Part shown: positions 5,867 to 8,769 of the stretch, in pieces
Layout of the letters: the number at the start of each line of letters is the position of its first letter
How positions within the stretch are numbered: position 1 is the first letter of the stretch
Assembly (NCBI GenBank): GCA_002724815.1
Contig: PBPV01000102.1
Span: forward strand, 1-8,769
DNA from: Methanobacteriota archaeon
GTDB taxonomy: Archaea > Thermoplasmatota > Poseidoniia > Poseidoniales > Thalassarchaeaceae
DNA length: 8,769 nucleotides
Reading direction: 5' to 3'
Translations under genes and position numbers: made by a program
The notes under the pieces: generated by a model
Seen by the model: the letters and a program-made list of their open reading frames with translations, nothing else
What the model was told of the DNA's origin: nothing
Databases searched by the model: none

Positions 5867-7840
5867 TCAATTCAAGATTTGACTCGCTAAGGACATGCCC
5901 TTGTCTCGCCGCTCTTTCTCAACAACAGCGGCTGCAATCAAGACTGCAAAACCCAATACAGCGACCCAAAAGTCGTTCGGAATCAATCCGTTAGAGCTTT
6001 CAATTCCTTTGGGTGTGATGAGGTCATTGGCTGAAGGAGGATTTGAGCGAATCGAGAGCTCCATAGCGTCGATACCACAGTCACAGAAAGAAACTGACAA
6101 CAAATCCGGTTTGACCGCAGTCGTCACTCTTCTCCAATCCTCTGAAGATACTGAATCTGGGCGACTGGTCCAGGCAGGGGAGCTGAGTGAACTCATCCCC
6201 GGGTCCGAAACCATGTCCCATTGAATGTGGAGGACATCCCCTCTTGGCTGCTCATCTACAATGAGTAATGCCTCAAGCAACAACAAATCCAAAGCGAGCA
6301 ATCGCCCTGAACGAAGGATGAATCGGACCTCATTTTCATCCGACAAAGGCCCCTCGTTTAATTTCCCAAAGACGAGACGATCCAAATCGATGTCATCTAG
6401 TTCTTCGGCTTGAATCTGCCATCGCCCGTCTCCAATAGGATGAAACGATTTGATTGATAGCATGAGGTTGAGTTGCTCACCGTCATTTAACCCCATGAAC
6501 CCACCATACCAATGGGGTCCGAACTCGCCCTGATCATCATTGATTACACCCTGATAGACGCGGTTCAATCGCTTGTCAAGCAATTCATCCAAGGTCATTT
6601 CACCGGGATTAGGCGATTCATTGGAAATGGACACAGCAGGAGAGATGATGCCTCCAAAGAGCAACAGAAGGATGGAGAGTGGAAGCATGAATCGAGGCAA
6701 CCATGGTGATGACAGTTTCATCATGTACCCGGTTAATGCAACCAGAATTGAGACACTGGCGGCGACCATCGTCAACACCCCTGCACCTTTGGATTGACTG
6801 GCAAATTCAGTTTGCCCCACTTGGGAACTACCGGTGTCCCATGTTGCATCACCAGTGAATTCCTCAGGGGTTGTGCTTCCCACTCCCATGATGGTCTTGG
6901 AGCCAGTGAAACTGTAGGTTTGGTATCGATCGCTCATCCCAGTCCAACACAGGGTATGTTCGCCTTCATTGGGTTCCATCCAACGAATATCATTGACCAC
7001 GAGATCACCTTCGTATTTGGTACGGATTTCGGGTTCGCTTTCCGCCCGACCTTCAGAATCCCAGAACTCAGGAATCACATTGGATTGTTCAACTTCAAGC
7101 GGTGCGGAATCCCAAGAGATCGTTACGGTTAGAGAGCTTAATTGAGCCTCAACATCAAAGCGAAAACAATCCACATCTGCGCCCATCAATCCACCTTGGG
7201 TGGTGCTACCGATTAGCGTAATTGCTCGCGGTTCAGAAAAACTCGATGGCTCATCAAAATTGGACGCCTCAGCATCAATACTCCATTCAATGGGCAATGC
7301 AATTGTCGATTCACCTGCAAGATGCAATTCCCATGTGACAGGCTGACTGATATCGAATGATATCCGAACATAAACATCATCTCCACTTTCCAAGATGCGC
7401 CCATTTGAGTGGTCCAAATCAGCATTTTCCAGAACATAGGGTCCTTGGTTCCCTAATTCGGGCGGCTCAATGGTCCATGCATTGGAGGAGGGTCCAAGAA
7501 TCAATTCAACGTACAAGTCGGGCCTTGTCATACCCAAGTTGTCCTCGGAAATTCGTAAATCGAACACCATTGATTCGACAGTTGCAGGTAGTAAACTGAC
7601 CGTCATTTGGGTGGGACTCATCGGGAACTCAAGCACAATCGTGGCTGGTTGAGCTGGATTTGCTTGTCGCTCCTCCCCTGTTAGTGCCATGTCTCCCACC
7701 GCTTTAGTTGACAACGAACATACATCGTTGGAACAAACCAAATTCAACGACTGATTTTCCACCGACAAATCTGCGCTTGCAATGGGTGTGGAAAATAGGG
7801 AAAACATGACCAGCAAAACTGCCCAACGCCCCCATCGCAT
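5867..7840 (-). CDS. Exported three-helix membrane protein with two extracytoplasmic domains, function unknown
   Basis: I do not recognise this 657-aa protein. Residues 1-23 form a signal peptide (MRWGRWAVLLVMFSLF, then ASA at the likely cleavage site). Residues 24-352 form a beta-rich, acidic ectodomain; Cys36/Cys41 and Cys225/Cys298 could form disulfides, and the region looks like the jelly-roll/pre-peptidase type of secreted domain. Membrane helices lie at about 353-374 and 384-402 with a short basic connector (KLSSPWLPR) that fits a cytoplasmic turn. A second ectodomain (403-623) includes DDIDLDRLVFGKL and a CDC pair (586-588). A third helix (624-641) ends in a basic cytoplasmic tail (EKERRDKG). 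The charge pattern gives an out-in-out-in topology. The ATG at 7838-7840 has no clear ribosome-binding site. The gene lies 39 nt after sprT on the same strand and may share its transcript, with a dyad between them. It meets the TerB-like gene tail to tail. Confidence 0.82.
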   Translation of the reverse strand: MRWGRWAVLLVMFSLFSTPIASADLSVENQSLNLVCSNDVCSLSTKAVGDMALTGEERQANPAQPATIVLEFPMSPTQMTVSLLPATVESMVFDLRISEDNLGMTRPDLYVELILGPSSNAWTIEPPELGNQGPYVLENADLDHSNGRILESGDDVYVRISFDISQPVTWELHLAGESTIALPIEWSIDAEASNFDEPSSFSEPRAITLIGSTTQGGLMGADVDCFRFDVEAQLSSLTVTISWDSAPLEVEQSNVIPEFWDSEGRAESEPEIRTKYEGDLVVNDIRWMEPNEGEHTLCWTGMSDRYQTYSFTGSKTIMGVGSTTPEEFTGDATWDTGSSQVGQTEFASQSKGAGVLTMVAASVSILVALTGYMMKLSSPWLPRFMLPLSILLLLFGGIISPAVSISNESPNPGEMTLDELLDKRLNRVYQGVINDDQGEFGPHWYGGFMGLNDGEQLNLMLSIKSFHPIGDGRWQIQAEELDDIDLDRLVFGKLNEGPLSDENEVRFILRSGRLLALDLLLLEALLIVDEQPRGDVLHIQWDMVSDPGMSSLSSPAWTSRPDSVSSEDWRRVTTAVKPDLLSVSFCDCGIDAMELSIRSNPPSANDLITPKGIESSNGLIPNDFWVAVLGFAVLIAAAVVEKERRDKGMSLASQILN

Positions 7841-7852
7841 GTACCGAGGAAT

Positions 7853-7879
7853 CGGACATGGGGCTTAGCCCTTCGTCCG
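7853..7879. promoter_or_regulatory. Symmetric nested dyad in the sprT to 657-aa gene gap
   Basis: The outer arms CGGAC (7853-7857) and GTCCG (7875-7879) flank the inner arms GGGCT (7861-7865) and AGCCC (7867-7871). The two 3-nt spacers are equal and the whole is centred on T7866. The outer half-sites are about 22 bp apart centre to centre, roughly two helical turns, as expected of an operator for a dimeric regulator. As RNA it can form a GGGC/GCCC hairpin stacked on the outer stem. It begins right after the sprT stop and ends 12 nt before the next ATG. Confidence 0.45.
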
Positions 7880-8404
7880 TTATGATTCAGCGGGAACATC
7901 CTGCAAAATGACGCGACACTCACGACAACGATAGCGACCGTTCCCTCTTCGATTTCGAGGGTGCTCTTTGCCACACTGAGGGCATTTCCATAGCCATTTA
8001 GAGCGTTTTCTTCGCAGATGTTGACCAAATGCGGCCCCCATCTTGGTCGCAGTCGTATTGGGCCAGAGTGCCTCAAGCCTTCGAAAGGTCCGATCATGAC
8101 CGGTATATCCCAGTGCATGCAAGAATTCATGGTAAATCAAGAAAGCAGCATACAACCGCCATTCGACCTGCATCGCAACTGGATGGATATCGACACAACG
8201 AACATCGGATGGGCCCGAGATTTGGGCTTTGGAAATACCCCTTCTATACCGACAAACCGCATGCAATCTTGTGGCATCTCGTCGAAGAAAACCAAGTGGG
8301 ATTTCATGTAAATCATTGATGGAAAGGTGCTGCAACTCGGGAATTTGGTGCATGGTCACAATCACCGAGTTTGCGATTTTACGCAAGACCTCGTTATCGT
8401 CCAT
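7880..8404 (-). CDS. SprT/Spartan-like zinc metalloprotease
   Basis: The 174-aa product has the SprT-like layout. The catalytic helix carries HEFLH (92-96; Glu93 catalytic, His92 and His96 zinc ligands), and a third His in GYTGHDRTF (His103) follows at the usual short distance. A C-terminal zinc ribbon, CPQC (141-144) and CREC (160-163), sits in a basic setting (RRKRSKWLWK, 131-140) suited to DNA binding. Characterised relatives (eukaryotic Spartan, Wss1) degrade proteins crosslinked to DNA; the same role here is an inference. The ATG at 8402-8404 is preceded by AAGGAT about 5 nt away, a plausible ribosome-binding site. The gene faces away from the CARDB-like gene across 99 nt and is probably the first gene of a transcript continuing into the 657-aa membrane protein gene. 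It has no signal peptide, so it should be cytosolic. Confidence 0.88.
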   Translation of the reverse strand: MDDNEVLRKIANSVIVTMHQIPELQHLSINDLHEIPLGFLRRDATRLHAVCRYRRGISKAQISGPSDVRCVDIHPVAMQVEWRLYAAFLIYHEFLHALGYTGHDRTFRRLEALWPNTTATKMGAAFGQHLRRKRSKWLWKCPQCGKEHPRNRRGNGRYRCRECRVILQDVPAES

Positions 8405-8440
8405 GCGACATCCTTAACGACACCGTTCTTAATCTGACCG

Positions 8441-8463
8441 AAAAATTGGGCCTTACAGGCCCA
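8441..8463 (-). terminator. Perfect hairpin plus T-tract in the sprT leader or divergent region
   Basis: TGGGCCT (8447-8453) and AGGCCCA (8457-8463) pair perfectly (7 bp, 3-nt loop TAC). Read on the minus strand the stem is followed by AATTTTT (8447-8441, sharing the last stem base), the shape of an intrinsic terminator. It lies 37-59 nt upstream of the sprT ATG and upstream of the CARDB-like start on the other strand. It may end antisense or stray transcripts, attenuate sprT, or be an operator. Confidence 0.45.
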
Positions 8464-8468
8464 CCACA

Positions 8469-8500
8469 ACATATACGTCCAACAACCGTTACGGAGAGTG
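8469..8500 (+). promoter_or_regulatory. Candidate TATA element and ribosome-binding site for the CARDB-like gene
   Basis: ATATAC (8471-8476) lies about 30 nt before the ATG at 8504, in a position to place transcription start a few bases before the start codon under the archaeal TATA spacing of about 25 nt. GGAG (8493-8496) lies 7 nt before the ATG and is a good ribosome-binding site. The two together would imply a very short leader, so one may be coincidental. Confidence 0.35.
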
Positions 8501-8503
8501 ACC

Positions 8504-8769
8504 ATGGTCTCTCGGGCAACCTCGATTCGATTCGCCGTAATTTTGGCACTTTTTTCGATGCTGCTGGCCTTGGCTTCGTCCCCCAATCTTGAGCAATTAA
8601 GTTCGAATAATGATGCAATGGATACTGGAGGGCGAAGTGGTCCTGATCTTACTGTAGACTATCTTTCGGCATCTTGGACATCGGCTGATGCCGGTGACAG
8701 CAAAAGCATCAGTACCCGAATCAAGAATGACGGAGATTCATCGTCAGGTTCATTCCGTTGGGGGCTCTA
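8504..8769 (+). CDS. Secreted CARDB-like protein, N-terminal part (cut by window end)
   Basis: The reading frame from ATG 8504 stays open to the window edge (88 codons plus two bases). Residues 1-27 form a signal peptide: a basic start MVSRATSIR, a hydrophobic core (FAVILALFSMLLALA) and a small-residue end. A polar linker rich in Asn, Asp, Ser and Gly follows (to about residue 49). At residues 50-88 a beta-rich unit starts with PDLTVDYLSASWTSADAGDS, then an IKNDGDSSSGSF segment. This closely matches the opening strands of a CARDB (cell-adhesion-related, APHP-like) domain: PDL at the start, a gap with a small residue, then an N-x-G turn. Such proteins are exported surface or secreted proteins, often with repeated domains. 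The rest, and any enzyme or anchor, lies outside the window. GGAG 7 nt upstream supports the start. Confidence 0.75.
   Translation, partial: MVSRATSIRFAVILALFSMLLALASSPNLEQLSSNNDAMDTGGRSGPDLTVDYLSASWTSADAGDSKSISTRIKNDGDSSSGSFRWGL

Noticed and set aside
5445..5870. 141-codon open frame antisense to the TerB-like gene
   Set aside because: Its Arg-, His- and Pro-rich translation has no recognisable domain, and the opposite strand encodes a coherent membrane protein with repeats.
1..8769. tRNA, rRNA, CRISPR array, toxin-antitoxin or defence cluster
   Set aside because: No cloverleaf, no regularly spaced repeats and no transposase, nuclease or toxin signature was found on either strand; the gaps between genes are all shorter than 100 nt.

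Overview
The window looks archaeal, most plausibly a planktonic euryarchaeon of the Poseidoniales (Marine Group II) type. The reasons are: a Hel308-type Ski2 helicase followed by a Cgi121-like KEOPS subunit (an archaeal pairing); secreted or membrane-anchored proteins with beta-rich ectodomains, including a CARDB-like start at the right edge; very tight gene packing; and intermediate base composition. The lineage is an inference from gene content, since no rRNA or other strong taxonomic marker is present. No tRNA, rRNA, CRISPR array or recognisable mobile element is visible.

Layout, left to right. (1) Positions 88-5099 hold four minus-strand genes, transcribed right to left: hel308 (2562-5099), a Cgi121-like gene (1960-2565, 4-nt ATGA overlap with hel308), a small Cys-rich protein (1639-1908, 51 nt further on, after a dyad), and an M3-family oligoendopeptidase (88-1629, TTG start, 9 nt after the previous stop). 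The peptidase keeps its whole active site but stops abruptly where the family usually runs on for several dozen residues. (2) Divergent from hel308 across an 86-nt gap is a plus-strand gene for a two-helix membrane protein with a TerB-like cytoplasmic part (5186-5866). (3) Its stop codon abuts, with zero bases between, the stop of a minus-strand gene for a 657-aa exported three-helix membrane protein of unknown function (5867-7840). Upstream of that gene on the same strand, 39 nt away, is a SprT/Spartan-like zinc metalloprotease (7880-8404). The 39-nt gap is largely filled by a symmetric nested dyad. (4) Divergent from sprT, across 99 nt holding a perfect 7-bp hairpin with a T-tract, a secreted CARDB-like protein begins at 8504 and is cut by the window end.

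How the genes may work together: Hel308 (stalled-fork repair), Cgi121 (KEOPS, tRNA t6A) and SprT (DNA-protein crosslink proteolysis in characterised relatives) give the window an information-processing and genome-maintenance flavour. The TerB-like protein, the 657-aa protein and the CARDB-like protein belong to the cell envelope. Nothing seen proves that they form one system. The most distinctive points are a roughly 75-80-residue acidic, proline-containing insertion in the presumed winged-helix region of Hel308, three TerB-like helical repeats on a membrane anchor, the abrupt end of the M3 peptidase, and structured dyads in three of the gaps (Cgi121 to the Cys-rich gene, sprT to the 657-aa gene, sprT to the CARDB gene) plus one across the TerB-like start codon. 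No stretch longer than 300 bases lacks a gene; positions 1-87 hold only AT-rich sequence with no gene I can support.
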